A stretch of 36,165 bases of DNA from Mycobacterium sp. NS-7484 (GCF_001953975.1 NZ_MBEJ01000097.1:1-36165), one strand, 5' to 3'. Shown: positions 9,748 through 18,167, counted from the stretch's first letter. Numbers and translations are program-made. Notes: a model not told the origin generated them from the letters alone.

Positions 9748-11208
9748 ATGCCTGAACAGCGTGTGCAGCGATCGGCGTCCGGTGGGCTGCTGATTGCCGT
9801 ACTCGCAGCGGCGGGCATCAGCGTCTCGCTGATGCAGACGCTGATCATCCCGTTGATCCCGCAACTGCCCACGCTCTTGGGCACCAGTGCCGCCAACGCG
9901 TCGTGGGCGATCACCGCGACCCTGCTCACCGGTGCCGTCGCCACGCCCATGCTGGGCCGCCTTTCAGATATGTACGGCCCCAAGTGGATTCTCGTGCTGT
10001 GCGCTGCGTTGCTGTTCGCCGGATCGCTCATCGCGGCGCTGACCACCTCGCTGATCCCGCTGATCATCGGCCGCGGGCTGCAGGGGTTCGGCGCCCCCGT
10101 CATCCCGCTGGGCATCAGCGTGCTGCGCGCCGCCCTGCCGCCCGAGCGGGTGGCCTCGGCGATGGGGTTGATGAGCGCATCACTGGGAGTGGGCGGCGCG
10201 CTCGGTCTGCCGTTGTCCGCGGTGATCGCCGAGCAGTTCAACTGGCACGCGTTGTTCTGGTGTGCCGCCGCGCTCGGTCTGGCCTCCGGCATCCTGTTCG
10301 TCCTGTTGGTGCCAGACCTGGAGCCGGTGTCCGCCGATCACCGCTTCGATCCGTTCGGCGCGCTCACGCTGGGGATCGGCCTGGTGATGTTGTTGCTGCC
10401 CATCTCGAAGGGCGGGATGTGGGGCTGGAGCAGTGCCACCGCTTTGAGCCTGTTCGGCGGTGCGGCGGTGGTGTTCGGGGTGTTCACCTGGTGGCAGTAC
10501 CGCGCGCCCTCGCCGATCGTGGACATGCGCACGACGTTGAAGCGCCCGGTGCTGCTGACGAATCTGGCGTCGATCGCGGTGGGCTTCGGCATGTTCGCGC
10601 TGTCGTTGGTGGGCCCGCAGCTGCTGGAGATGCCCCGCGACACCGGATACGGCCTGGGGCAGAGCATGGTCGCCACCGGCCTGTGGATGGCGCCCGGCGG
10701 CCTGGCGATGATGGCGGCCGCACCGGTCGCGGCGCGGGTGGTGGCTGCGCGCGGCCCGAAGGTCGTGCTGGTGATCGGCAGCGTGATCATCGCCGCGGGT
10801 TACCTGTCCGGCCTGGTGTTGCTCGGCAGCGCGCTCGGCGTGATGGTGCTGGGCCTGATCGTCAGCTTCGGGGTCGGGTTCGCCTTCGCGGCCCTGCCGG
10901 CGTTGATCAACGCGGCGGTGCCGGTCTCGGAGACCGCGTCGGCCAACAGCATCAACTCGCTGGCCCGCTCGCTGGGCACCTCGACGGCGAGCGCGGTGAT
11001 GACCGCGGTGCTGGCCCAGATGACCGTCGTCGTGGCCGGGCAGGCACTGCCGTCGCCGACCGGGTTCCGTGTCGCGCTGCTGATCGCCGCAGCCGCGGCC
11101 GCCGGCGCCGCCCTCCTGGCGCTGGCGATACCGCGAGAACCGGCCGGGCGGACGGCGTCAGAGCGTGGCGATCTCGTAGCTGCTCAACTGGCCCACCAGC
11201 GTCCCTAG
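9748..11208 (+). CDS. MFS drug/metabolite exporter, DHA2-like
   Basis: 486 aa polytopic membrane protein, probably with about 14 helices judging by length and hydrophobic blocks. The loop GRLSDMYGPK after the second helix is the MFS motif A, and GRGLQGFGAPVIPLGISVLR fits the proton-antiporter region. This family expels drugs or small hydrophobic metabolites by proton exchange. The substrate is unknown. Its last 51 bp (11158-11208) overlap the 3' end of the convergent fadE gene, so the C-terminal tail is encoded on the antisense of that gene. No regulator gene is adjacent. Confidence 0.88.
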   Translation: MPEQRVQRSASGGLLIAVLAAAGISVSLMQTLIIPLIPQLPTLLGTSAANASWAITATLLTGAVATPMLGRLSDMYGPKWILVLCAALLFAGSLIAALTTSLIPLIIGRGLQGFGAPVIPLGISVLRAALPPERVASAMGLMSASLGVGGALGLPLSAVIAEQFNWHALFWCAAALGLASGILFVLLVPDLEPVSADHRFDPFGALTLGIGLVMLLLPISKGGMWGWSSATALSLFGGAAVVFGVFTWWQYRAPSPIVDMRTTLKRPVLLTNLASIAVGFGMFALSLVGPQLLEMPRDTGYGLGQSMVATGLWMAPGGLAMMAAAPVAARVVAARGPKVVLVIGSVIIAAGYLSGLVLLGSALGVMVLGLIVSFGVGFAFAALPALINAAVPVSETASANSINSLARSLGTSTASAVMTAVLAQMTVVVAGQALPSPTGFRVALLIAAAAAAGAALLALAIPREPAGRTASERGDLVAAQLAHQRP

Positions 11209-12258
11209 CTGCTCGGCGGACGTGCCCAGGGTGTGCTCGATGGCGGTCAGCCGGGCGGCGTAGTGACCGACCGGGTATTCGGCGGTGACGCCGATACCGC
11301 CGTGCAGCTGGATCGACTCCTGCGCGATGTGCCGGCCCGCACGGCCGATCTGAAGCTTGGCCCGCGCCGCGATCACCGGGTCGACGCGTCCGTCGGCGAT
11401 CGACATCGCCGCGTAGGTGCCCATGCTGCGGGCCAGCTCGAGTGACATGTACATGTCGGCGGCCCGCTGCGTCAGCGTCTGGAACTTGCTCAGGGTGACC
11501 CCGAACTGCTTGCGGGACTTGAGGTAATCGGTGGTCAGCCGCAGCGACTCGTCCATCGCACCCACCGCCTCGGCGCACAGCCCCGCCGAGATGCGCACAA
11601 GCGCATGGGAGATGGCGGCGCTGGCGTCGCCGGGCTCACCGAGGGGCTCGGCGGCCGCGGAATCCAGAGTGATCTGTGCGCCGCGCTGGCCGTCGAAGGT
11701 GCGGTAGCCCTGACGGCTCACGTTGGCGGCGTCGACCAGGAACAGTCCGGTGCCGCCATCCGGGAGCGCCGCGGTGACGATCAGGGTGTCGGCGACATCG
11801 CCGGCGAGCACCGGGTTCTTGGTGCCGCTCAGCGTCCAGCTGTCGCCGCTGCGCGTCGCGGTGGTCGTCACCCCGGCCGCCCCGCGCACGCCGGGCTCGG
11901 TGTGGGCGAAGGCCAGGATCCGCTCACCGGAGGCGACGTCGTCGAGCAGGGCACGCTGGGCGTCGGTGCCCACCTCGGCGATGATCGCGCCGGGGCCCAG
12001 CGCCCCGTGCAGGACCGGCTCAGGTGCCAGCCGGCGCCCGATCTCGTTGAGCACCACCATGATCTCGATCTGGCCACCGGAGTCCTCGTCGAAACCCAGG
12101 CCCAGAACACCGATCTCGGCGAGCTGCTTCCACACCTGACGGTCGAAGCCGGGCTCGGCTTCCACCACCTTGTTGCGCTTTTCGGTGTCGTAGCCGCTCA
12201 GCAGGTCACGGGTGGTGTCGGCCAGCAGATTCTGTTCGTCGGTCAGCTGAAAGTCCAT
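11158..12258 (-). CDS. Acyl-CoA dehydrogenase family protein, probable non-catalytic beta subunit
   Basis: 366 aa, full ACAD length (DFQLTDEQNLLADTTRDLL start, C-terminal LHGGIGVTAEYPVGHY). Neither usual base position carries Glu: the residue matching MCAD Glu376 falls on a Gly in AIEHTLGTS, and the isovaleryl/long-chain type position falls on Val221 in ALVRISAG. In mycobacterial alpha2-beta2 ACADs of the ChsE type, one subunit supplies the base while the other completes the FAD site, and this gene fits the latter. It starts 8 nt after the stop of the partner fadE. The reaction would be alpha,beta-dehydrogenation of an acyl-CoA; the substrate is unknown. Confidence 0.88.
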   Translation of the reverse strand: MDFQLTDEQNLLADTTRDLLSGYDTEKRNKVVEAEPGFDRQVWKQLAEIGVLGLGFDEDSGGQIEIMVVLNEIGRRLAPEPVLHGALGPGAIIAEVGTDAQRALLDDVASGERILAFAHTEPGVRGAAGVTTTATRSGDSWTLSGTKNPVLAGDVADTLIVTAALPDGGTGLFLVDAANVSRQGYRTFDGQRGAQITLDSAAAEPLGEPGDASAAISHALVRISAGLCAEAVGAMDESLRLTTDYLKSRKQFGVTLSKFQTLTQRAADMYMSLELARSMGTYAAMSIADGRVDPVIAARAKLQIGRAGRHIAQESIQLHGGIGVTAEYPVGHYAARLTAIEHTLGTSAEQLGTLVGQLSSYEIATL

Positions 12259-12266
12259 GGCTCAAC

Positions 12267-13424
12267 TCACAATCCGAGAATGGTGGACGCGATGATGGTG
12301 CGTTGCACCTCGTTGCTACCGCCGTAGATCGACGTCTTGCGGTAGTTGAGGTAGTGCGGGGCGGCGTGCTGAGCCCAGTCCGGTGAGGCGATGTTGCCCG
12401 CCTCGTATGGCAGCGCGTCGGCGCCGGCCACCTCGACCAAGAGCTCGGTGGCGATCTGCTGAAGCTGGCTGCCGCGCAGCTTGAGTACCGAGGATGCCGG
12501 GCTCGGCTTGCCGTCGGCAGAATCGGAGGTGACCCGCATCTGCGTGAGTTCCAGTGCCAGCACGTCGTTTTCGGCCTCGGCCAGCCGGGCGGCGAACAAC
12601 GGGTCGGCAATCAGCCCGCTGGCGGTGGCTCGTTCCTTCACCTCGGCGAGACGCACCTTGGTGCGGGCCACCTGGGCGATGCCGGTGCGCTCGTTGCCGA
12701 GCAGGAACTTGGCGTAGGTCCAGCCCTGGTTCTCCTCACCGACGAGCTGGTCGGCGGGGACCCGGACGTCCTCGAAGAACACCTCGTTGACCTCGACGCT
12801 GCCGTCGATGAGCTTGATCGGGCGCAGCGTGATGCCGGGAGTGTTCATGTCGATCAACAGGAACGAGATACCGGCCTGCTTCTTGGGTGCCTGCGGGTCG
12901 GTGCGCACCAGACAGAAGATCCAGTCGGCGTGCTGACCCAGCGTGGTCCACGTCTTCTGACCATTGACGACGTAGGTGTCGCCGTCGCGTATCGCGGTGG
13001 TGCGCAGCGACGCCAGGTCGGAGCCGGCCTCGGGCTCGGAGAAGCCCTGGCACCACCAGATGTCCAGCGCCGCGGTCGGCGGCAGGAAACGCTCCTTGAC
13101 CTCCTGTGAGCCGAACTCGGCGATCACCGGGCCCACCATGCGGGCATTGAAGGTCAGCGGTTCGGGGACGCTGGCCAACTGCATCTCGTCGAGCCAGATC
13201 TGGTGCTGGTTGGGTGTCCAGTCCTTGCCGCCCCATTCGAGGGGCCAGTTGGGCACGGCCAGGCCGTGCTCATGCAGGATCTTGTGCGCCGTGACGATGG
13301 CGTCTTTGCCGAGCGGCAGGCCCAGCCGGTTCCGTTCCCGGATCTCGGCGGGGATCTTCGTGGTGTAGAAGGTGCGCAGCTCGTCGCGGAAAGCTGCTTC
13401 CTCCGGTGTGAGCGCCAGTTGCAT
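12267..13424 (-). CDS. Acyl-CoA dehydrogenase, probable catalytic alpha subunit
   Basis: 385 aa. ACAD signatures include WWCQGFSEPEAGSDLASL (about 123-140) and the C-terminal IYGGSNEVQR. The MCAD-type base position is Gly368, but Glu245 in LLGNERTGIAQ lies where isovaleryl-CoA and long-chain dehydrogenases carry their catalytic Glu, so activity is expected. The start is ATG at 13424 with GGGAG about 7 nt upstream. It is first in a two-gene operon with the beta subunit and lies behind a promoter with a palindrome (13461-13476), so a TetR-type regulator encoded elsewhere may control it. By family it oxidises an acyl-CoA using FAD and passes electrons to ETF. Confidence 0.9.
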   Translation of the reverse strand: MQLALTPEEAAFRDELRTFYTTKIPAEIRERNRLGLPLGKDAIVTAHKILHEHGLAVPNWPLEWGGKDWTPNQHQIWLDEMQLASVPEPLTFNARMVGPVIAEFGSQEVKERFLPPTAALDIWWCQGFSEPEAGSDLASLRTTAIRDGDTYVVNGQKTWTTLGQHADWIFCLVRTDPQAPKKQAGISFLLIDMNTPGITLRPIKLIDGSVEVNEVFFEDVRVPADQLVGEENQGWTYAKFLLGNERTGIAQVARTKVRLAEVKERATASGLIADPLFAARLAEAENDVLALELTQMRVTSDSADGKPSPASSVLKLRGSQLQQIATELLVEVAGADALPYEAGNIASPDWAQHAAPHYLNYRKTSIYGGSNEVQRTIIASTILGL

Positions 13425-13454
13425 GACCGTCTCCCTCTCGGTGGATCTGACAGC

Positions 13455-13476
13455 ACCCTAAACCATCCGGTTGGTT
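13455..13476 (-). promoter_or_regulatory. fadE operon promoter -10 and palindromic operator
   Basis: AACCATCCGGTTGGTT (13461-13476) is a 16-bp palindrome with a single mismatched pair. Directly downstream on the minus strand is a -10, TAGGGT (13455-13460), about 31 nt before the fadE start. A repressor bound here would block the promoter. The symmetry suggests a TetR-family protein, but no regulator gene is adjacent, so the binder is unknown. Confidence 0.5.
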
Positions 13477-13481
13477 GGGCC

Positions 13482-14288
13482 TTAACGGACCAGCCTCCGT
13501 AGCAGCGCCGACGCTGTTGCGATGCCCAGCACCGCCGCCGCGATCAGCACGCCGATGTCGAGTACCCAGTTCGTCGGGGTGCCGATCAGCAGCCCGCGCA
13601 ACGCGTTGACCTCATAGCTGAGCGGGTTGACCGTGGACAGCCAGCGCAACCAGGTCGGCATGATGTCGACGGGGTAGAGCGCATTGGAGGCGAAGAACAA
13701 GGGCATCGTGATCGCCTGGCCGATGCCCATCAACCGGTCTCGTTTGCGCACCAGCCCGGCCAGCGTCATCGACAGGCAGGCGAAGAACGCCGCGCCCAGG
13801 GCCACCACGGCCATCGCGGCCAGGATGCGCAGCGGATTGACCGTCATCGCGATGCCCATCAGATATGCCAGGGCCACCACGCCGACCACCTGCACCACTG
13901 AGCGCACCCCGGCCGCGAATGCCTTGCCCGCCACCAGCGCCGAGGCGGGGGCCGGCGTGACCATGAGCTTGGCCAGGATGCCCGCGTCGCGGTCCCAGAT
14001 GATCTGGATGCCGTAGAAGATCGAGATGAACAGGGCGGACTGGGCGATGATGCCCGGCGCCAGGAACGTCAGATACTCCACACCGCCGGTGTCGACGAGA
14101 TGTAACCGGCTGAAGGTCTGACCGAAGATCAACAACCAGAGCGCCGGCTGGACCATGCGGGTGAACAACTCGGTGCGGTCGTGGCGCAGCTTCTGCAGCT
14201 CGACCAGCGCGAAGGCAGCCATCCGCATCGCCATCGCACGGACCCGGCGCATCCCGCGCGGGGCCAGGATCAGGGTTTCAGCTGACAC
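13482..14288 (-). CDS. ABC-2 type exporter permease (DrrB-like)
   Basis: 268 aa from the GTG at 14288, which has AGGACG about 7 nt upstream and overlaps the ATPase gene by 11 bp. A longer frame begins at 14351 but lies inside the ATPase gene. There are six membrane segments in ABC-2 order, with the amphipathic start AAFALVELQKLRHDRTELFTR, the loop DRDAGILAKLMVTPAP and the late motif NALYPVDIMPTWLRWLSTVN. It forms the membrane channel of a daunorubicin/lipid-type exporter with the ATPase encoded upstream. It is the last gene of a MarR-ATPase-permease operon. Confidence 0.88.
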   Translation of the reverse strand: MSAETLILAPRGMRRVRAMAMRMAAFALVELQKLRHDRTELFTRMVQPALWLLIFGQTFSRLHLVDTGGVEYLTFLAPGIIAQSALFISIFYGIQIIWDRDAGILAKLMVTPAPASALVAGKAFAAGVRSVVQVVGVVALAYLMGIAMTVNPLRILAAMAVVALGAAFFACLSMTLAGLVRKRDRLMGIGQAITMPLFFASNALYPVDIMPTWLRWLSTVNPLSYEVNALRGLLIGTPTNWVLDIGVLIAAAVLGIATASALLRRLVR

Positions 14289-15108
14289 GACGGGCCGTCC
14301 TGCGGGTCGCGCGCACAGGGCCGATACCGCCGGGCTGATGGTCGGCGTCACTCAGATCCGAACCGGCGTAGTACCGGAAGACATCCTCGAGCGTGACGTC
14401 CTCGGCATTCGTGGCCTGCCGCACCAGGTCCTTCAGCTCCGAAGGGGTCCCCAGGGCCTGCAACCGGCCGTGGTGCATGAGCGCGACGCGGTCGCAGAGG
14501 GCGTCGGCCTCGCCCATGTAGTGCGTGGTGAGCAGCACGGTCATGCCGAACTCGGCCTGCATCCGGTCGACCTGGACCCAGACGCTGTCCCGGGCGATGG
14601 GATCCAGACCAACGGTGGGCTCGTCGAGGATCAGCAATGAGGGACGGTTGACCAGGGCCTGGGCCAACTCGAGACGACGCACCATGCCACCGGAGTAGGT
14701 GCCTGCGACCTCGTCGGCCACATCGAGCAGCTGCATCGACCCCAGCGCCTGGTTCACCCGGTCGGCGCGTTCGGTGCGCGGCACGCCGTACAGCCGGGCG
14801 AACAGCTCCACGTTCTGCCGGCCGGTCAGCGCCGCCTCGATCGAGAGTTGTTGTGGCACATAGCCGATGTTGTGCCGGATATCCATGGTGCGACGGGTGG
14901 CGTCGAGACCGAAGATCCGCACCGTTCCCTGTTGCACGGGCGTCAACGTGGTCAGGACCCGCACCGCGGTGGTTTTGCCCGCCCCGTTCGGCCCCAGCAG
15001 GCCCATGGTCTCGCCGCGCCGCACCTGAAGGGTCAGGTCGTCGACGGCGGTGAACGCGCCGTACCGGTGGGTCAAGTTCTCACAGTCGATGGCAGGTTCG
15101 ACGGTCAT
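14278..15108 (-). CDS. ABC-2 type exporter ATPase (DrrA-like)
   Basis: 276 aa. It has Walker A GPNGAGKTT (about residues 39-47), signature YSGGMVRRLE, Walker B LLILDEPTVGLD and switch His in LTTHYM. The C-terminal tail after GRLQALGTPSELK is typical of DrrA-like daunorubicin-resistance ATPases. It starts within the MarR gene's stop (ATGA, 15105-15108), so it is translationally coupled to the regulator. It would power efflux of a drug or lipid through the permease encoded downstream. Confidence 0.92.
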   Translation of the reverse strand: MTVEPAIDCENLTHRYGAFTAVDDLTLQVRRGETMGLLGPNGAGKTTAVRVLTTLTPVQQGTVRIFGLDATRRTMDIRHNIGYVPQQLSIEAALTGRQNVELFARLYGVPRTERADRVNQALGSMQLLDVADEVAGTYSGGMVRRLELAQALVNRPSLLILDEPTVGLDPIARDSVWVQVDRMQAEFGMTVLLTTHYMGEADALCDRVALMHHGRLQALGTPSELKDLVRQATNAEDVTLEDVFRYYAGSDLSDADHQPGGIGPVRATRRTARRVS

Positions 15109-15581
15109 TGTTCGCTCTCGTGCAACAGCCGGGTGAGTTCGCTCATCACGTCCAATCCATGTGCCAGGGCGTCGATCTGGGTCTTGTCGAGCTGTGCCAG
15201 GGCGGCGCTCAGCGCGGCCCGGCGGGCCGCTCGGGTCTCGTCGGCCAGCGCTTGGGCGGGTGGCGTGAGACGCAACCGGACCACCCGTCGGTCGCCGTCG
15301 TCGGCGGTGCGCGTGAGCAGTCCCTCGGCGACGAGCCGGGATACCAGGGTGGAGGCGGTGTTGGGTGCCAGGCTGAGTTCGGCGGCCGATTCCCGCACCG
15401 AGATGTCCGGTCTGCGGCCGACCAGGCGCATCAGCTCTCCCTGTGACTGTGTCAAGGTGCCCGAGCCGGCCACCTTGCCGGCTCCGACGTCGAAGCCGCC
15501 GCCGGTGGACCGGCGAAGCTGTCTGCGGAACCGGCCGACGACGCTGAACAGCTCACCGACGAGATCGCGTTGGGTGTCCAC
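15105..15581 (-). CDS. MarR-family transcriptional regulator
   Basis: 158 aa. The winged helix is visible: SVRESAAELSLAPNTASTLV (recognition region, about 80-99) followed by GLLTRTADDGDRRVVRLRLT (wing). The start is GTG at 15581, and a -10 TATTCT ends 7 nt upstream, so the message is probably leaderless. A perfect palindrome overlaps that -10. As is common for MarR proteins, it probably represses its own operon, which also encodes the ABC-2 exporter, and releases DNA on binding a small phenolic or drug-like ligand. The ligand is unknown. Confidence 0.9.
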   Translation of the reverse strand: MDTQRDLVGELFSVVGRFRRQLRRSTGGGFDVGAGKVAGSGTLTQSQGELMRLVGRRPDISVRESAAELSLAPNTASTLVSRLVAEGLLTRTADDGDRRVVRLRLTPPAQALADETRAARRAALSAALAQLDKTQIDALAHGLDVMSELTRLLHESEQ

Positions 15582-15588
15582 CCGCCCG

Positions 15589-15613
15589 AGAATACCTCTG
15601 TAACAGAGGTATT
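15589..15613 (-). promoter_or_regulatory. MarR operon promoter with perfect palindromic operator
   Basis: AATACCTCTG (15591-15600), a 3-base spacer TAA, and its exact inverted copy (15604-15613) form a 23-bp operator. The minus-strand -10 TATTCT (15589-15594) overlaps one arm, so bound MarR would occlude RNA polymerase. The site lies only 10 nt from the start codon. Confidence 0.75.
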
Positions 15614-15710
15614 GCAGGGTAGAAATGGTCTGAAATGTGCGCGCGGCAAACCCGCTGAGAAGCCGCAGCCGTGGCCGCAGGGTAGTTGCCGCCGCTCTTC
15701 GGCTCGTACC

Positions 15711-15731
15711 CGCCGGCCCGCCCGGCCGGCG
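15711..15731. other. Strong GC hairpin in the glgX-marR gap
   Basis: CGCCGGCC (15711-15718) and GGCCGGCG (15724-15731) pair over 8 bp around a 5-base loop. It lies about 120 nt past the glgX stop and upstream of the marR operator. It may act as a transcription barrier. The rest of 15614-15849 holds no gene I can support. Confidence 0.35.
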
Positions 15732-15798
15732 ACATCGAACGAACGCTCAACGTCTACTGAGGCGGCCACGGCTGCTACCCGTTCAAGGTACCAGACTT

Positions 15799-15813
15799 CC
15801 TGCTTACAGCAGG
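15799..15813 (-). terminator. Possible glgX terminator hairpin
   Basis: CCTGCT-TAC-AGCAGG forms a 6-bp stem with a 3-base loop 37 nt beyond the glgX stop. There is no T-tract, as is common in mycobacteria, so the call is tentative. Confidence 0.3.
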
Positions 15814-15849
15814 CAGATCAACGCGATGAGCAACGCCTGGAATTGACGC

Positions 15850-17988
15850 TCAATCTGATTCGGCTTGGAGTACCAGGACCGCGCGGGCGTCCACGCTTAC
15901 GGTGTCACCCGGCTCGATCGGATCGGTGATCGAGTTTGCCGAAGTGCTGATCGCCGGAACCCACCGCGCCGCGAATTGTGCCGGTGGTAAAGCAAACTCG
16001 ATCGGCTCGTAGTGTGCGTTGAAACACAGCAGGAACGAGTCGTCGACGACGCGTTGGCCGCGCACATCGAGATCGGCGATGCCCTGCCCGTTCAAATAGA
16101 CCGCCACCGACTTCGCGTATCCGGTCTCCCAATCCTCCGTGGTCATGTCCGACCCGTCAGGCGAGAACCAGGCGATGTCGGGCAATACCGCCGCCCCCGC
16201 CTCGCGAACCGGCCGGCCGTCGAAGAACCTGCGGCGCCGGAACACCGGGTGCGCGGCACGTAGGGCCGACACCGCACGGGTGAACTCGATCAGATCCGCA
16301 TCGGCACTGTCCCAGTCGATCCAGGAGATCTCGTTGTCCTGGCAGTACACATTGTTGTTCCCGCCCTGCGTGCGGCCCAGCTCGTCGCCGTGCGAGATCA
16401 TCGGAACACCTTGGGACAGAAGCAGAGTGGTGAGGAAATTGCGCTGTTGACGGGCCCGCAGCTCGTTGACCGCCGGATCCTCGGACGGCCCTTCGGCACC
16501 GCAGTTCCACGACTTGTTGTTGCTCTCCCCGTCGCGGTTGTCCTCGCCGTTGGCCTCGTTGTGTTTCTCGTTGTAGGACACCAGGTCCCGCAACGTGAAG
16601 CCGTCATGGGCGGTGACGAAGTTGATCGAGGCGAACGGTCGTCGTCCGGTCTGCTCGTACAGATCGGCCGAACCGGTCAGCCGGGAGGCGAACTCGTCGA
16701 GTGTGGCCGGTTCGCCACGCCAGTAATCGCGCACGGTGTCGCGGAACTTGCCGTTCCACTCCGTCCACTGCGGCGGAAAGTTGCCCACCTGGTAGCCGCC
16801 GGGCCCGACGTCCCAGGGCTCGGCGATCAACTTGACCTGGCTGACGATCGGATCCTGTTGCACCAGTTCGAAAAACGTGCTCAGCCGGTCCACGTCGTAG
16901 AACTCTCGGGCCAGCGTGGCGGCCAGGTCGAACCGGAACCCGTCGACGTGCATCTCGATGACCCAGTAGCGCAACGAGTCCATGATCAGTTGCAGCGCAT
17001 GCGGATGGCCGACGTTGAGACTGTTGCCGGTACCGGTGTAGTCCATGTAGTACTGCTTGTCGTCGTCGACCAACCGGTAATAGGCGGCGTTGTCGATGCC
17101 GCGCATCGACAGGGTCGGGCCCAGGTGATTGCCCTCGGCCGTGTGGTTGTAGACCACGTCGAGGATCACCTCGATCTCGGCCTCGTGCAGGGCCCGCACC
17201 ATGGCCTTGAATTCCTGCACCTGGCCGCCCGCAGTCGAGCTGGAGCTGTACTTGGCGTCGGGCGCCAGGAACCCGATGGTGTTGTAACCCCAGTAGTTCG
17301 ACAAACCCTTGTCGACCAAGGTCGAGTCATTGGCGAAGTGGTGCACGGGCATCAGCTCGACCGCGTTGACCCCCAGCGCCTTCAGGTGCTCGATGATCAC
17401 GGGGTGGGCCACCGCGGCGTAGGTACCGCGGATGTTCTCCGGGATGTCAGGGTGGGTCTGGGTCAGGCCTTTGATGTGCGCCTCGTAGATGACGGTGTCG
17501 GCGTATTCGTGTTTGGGCGGCCGGTCCACACCCCAGTCGAAGTACGGATTGATCACCACGGCCTTGGGCATGCTCGGCGCGGAATCGTCGTCGTTGCGGG
17601 TATCGGGATCACCGAAGTCGTAGCTGAACAGCGACTGGTTCCAGTCGAAGGTCCCGTCGATGGCCTTGGCATACGGGTCGAGCAGGAGCTTGTTCGGATT
17701 GCACCGGTGACCGGTGTCCGGGTCGTAGGGCCCGTACACCCGGTAGCCGTAGCGTTGGCCCGGCTCGATACCGGGAATGAAACCGTGCCAGACGAATCCG
17801 TCCACCTCGGGCAGGGTCAGCCGGGTCTCGTTACCCTCGGCGTCGAACAGGCACAGCTCGACCCGGTCGGCGACCTCACTGAACAACGCGAAATTGGTGC
17901 CAGAACCGTCATAGGTGGCACCCAGCGGGTAAGCCTTGCCCCGCCACATTTCCAGCTCGCTCGGTTCAGCTCGATCCGCGACAGTCAC
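15850..17988 (-). CDS. glgX: Glycogen debranching enzyme (GlgX/TreX-type isoamylase)
   Basis: 712 aa. An N-terminal carbohydrate-binding module (PLGATYDGSGTNFALFSEVA, about 22-41) precedes a GH13 barrel. Catalytic motifs are DGFRFDLAATLARE (nucleophile Asp), LIAEPWDVGPGGYQVG (acid/base Glu) and FVTAHDGFTLRDLVSYN (transition-state Asp). It cuts alpha-1,6 branches of glycogen-like glucan. The start is GTG at 17988, with TATGGT six bases before it, so the mRNA is probably leaderless. A second mycobacterial copy (treX) usually sits with treY/treZ; this copy stands alone. It may work with treS-mak in alpha-glucan turnover. Confidence 0.93.
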   Translation of the reverse strand: MTVADRAEPSELEMWRGKAYPLGATYDGSGTNFALFSEVADRVELCLFDAEGNETRLTLPEVDGFVWHGFIPGIEPGQRYGYRVYGPYDPDTGHRCNPNKLLLDPYAKAIDGTFDWNQSLFSYDFGDPDTRNDDDSAPSMPKAVVINPYFDWGVDRPPKHEYADTVIYEAHIKGLTQTHPDIPENIRGTYAAVAHPVIIEHLKALGVNAVELMPVHHFANDSTLVDKGLSNYWGYNTIGFLAPDAKYSSSSTAGGQVQEFKAMVRALHEAEIEVILDVVYNHTAEGNHLGPTLSMRGIDNAAYYRLVDDDKQYYMDYTGTGNSLNVGHPHALQLIMDSLRYWVIEMHVDGFRFDLAATLAREFYDVDRLSTFFELVQQDPIVSQVKLIAEPWDVGPGGYQVGNFPPQWTEWNGKFRDTVRDYWRGEPATLDEFASRLTGSADLYEQTGRRPFASINFVTAHDGFTLRDLVSYNEKHNEANGEDNRDGESNNKSWNCGAEGPSEDPAVNELRARQQRNFLTTLLLSQGVPMISHGDELGRTQGGNNNVYCQDNEISWIDWDSADADLIEFTRAVSALRAAHPVFRRRRFFDGRPVREAGAAVLPDIAWFSPDGSDMTTEDWETGYAKSVAVYLNGQGIADLDVRGQRVVDDSFLLCFNAHYEPIEFALPPAQFAARWVPAISTSANSITDPIEPGDTVSVDARAVLVLQAESD

Positions 17989-17994
17989 AAATCG

Positions 17995-18000
17995 ACCATA
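17995..18000 (-). promoter_or_regulatory. -10 element of glgX, leaderless spacing
   Basis: Minus-strand TATGGT lies exactly six bases from the GTG at 17988, which places the transcription start at the first base of the start codon. Confidence 0.5.
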
Positions 18001-18068
18001 CGGGCCCGAGGCGCTTCCGGCCGTGAGAATGTACGGCGGGACCTTGCCGAAACCGAAGGGAGCCGGCC

Positions 18069-18167
18069 GTGACCACCGACCCTGAGCTGCCGAGTTACCG
18101 CACGCTTCGGATTAAACGTCAAGACGCTGTCGGCATCATCACGCTGGACCGCCCGCCAACTAGCTGA
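18069..18167 (+). pseudogene. 5' remnant of an enoyl-CoA hydratase/isomerase gene
   Basis: A GTG at 18069 behind GAAGGGAG opens a 32-residue frame. The first 30 residues (TTDPELPSYRTLRIKRQD, then AVGIITLDRPP) match the N-terminus of crotonase-family enoyl-CoA hydratases, where ITLDRP(x)NAL is usual. The similarity stops at RPP, and the frame ends at 18167 inside the 3' end of pncA on the other strand. The remaining roughly 230 residues of a hydratase are absent. This looks like a gene cut by a deletion that fused its start to the pncA tail. A genuine 32-aa peptide is less likely. Confidence 0.65.

Noticed and set aside
16390..18072. 560-codon plus-strand open frame
   Set aside because: It lies antisense to glgX, whose motifs are clear. 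The translation is Val/Gly/Arg/His-rich without family patterns, a GC-driven shadow.
18069..18167. Complete enoyl-CoA hydratase gene
   Set aside because: The family pattern stops after 30 residues and the remaining domain is not found in any frame downstream, which is occupied by pncA.
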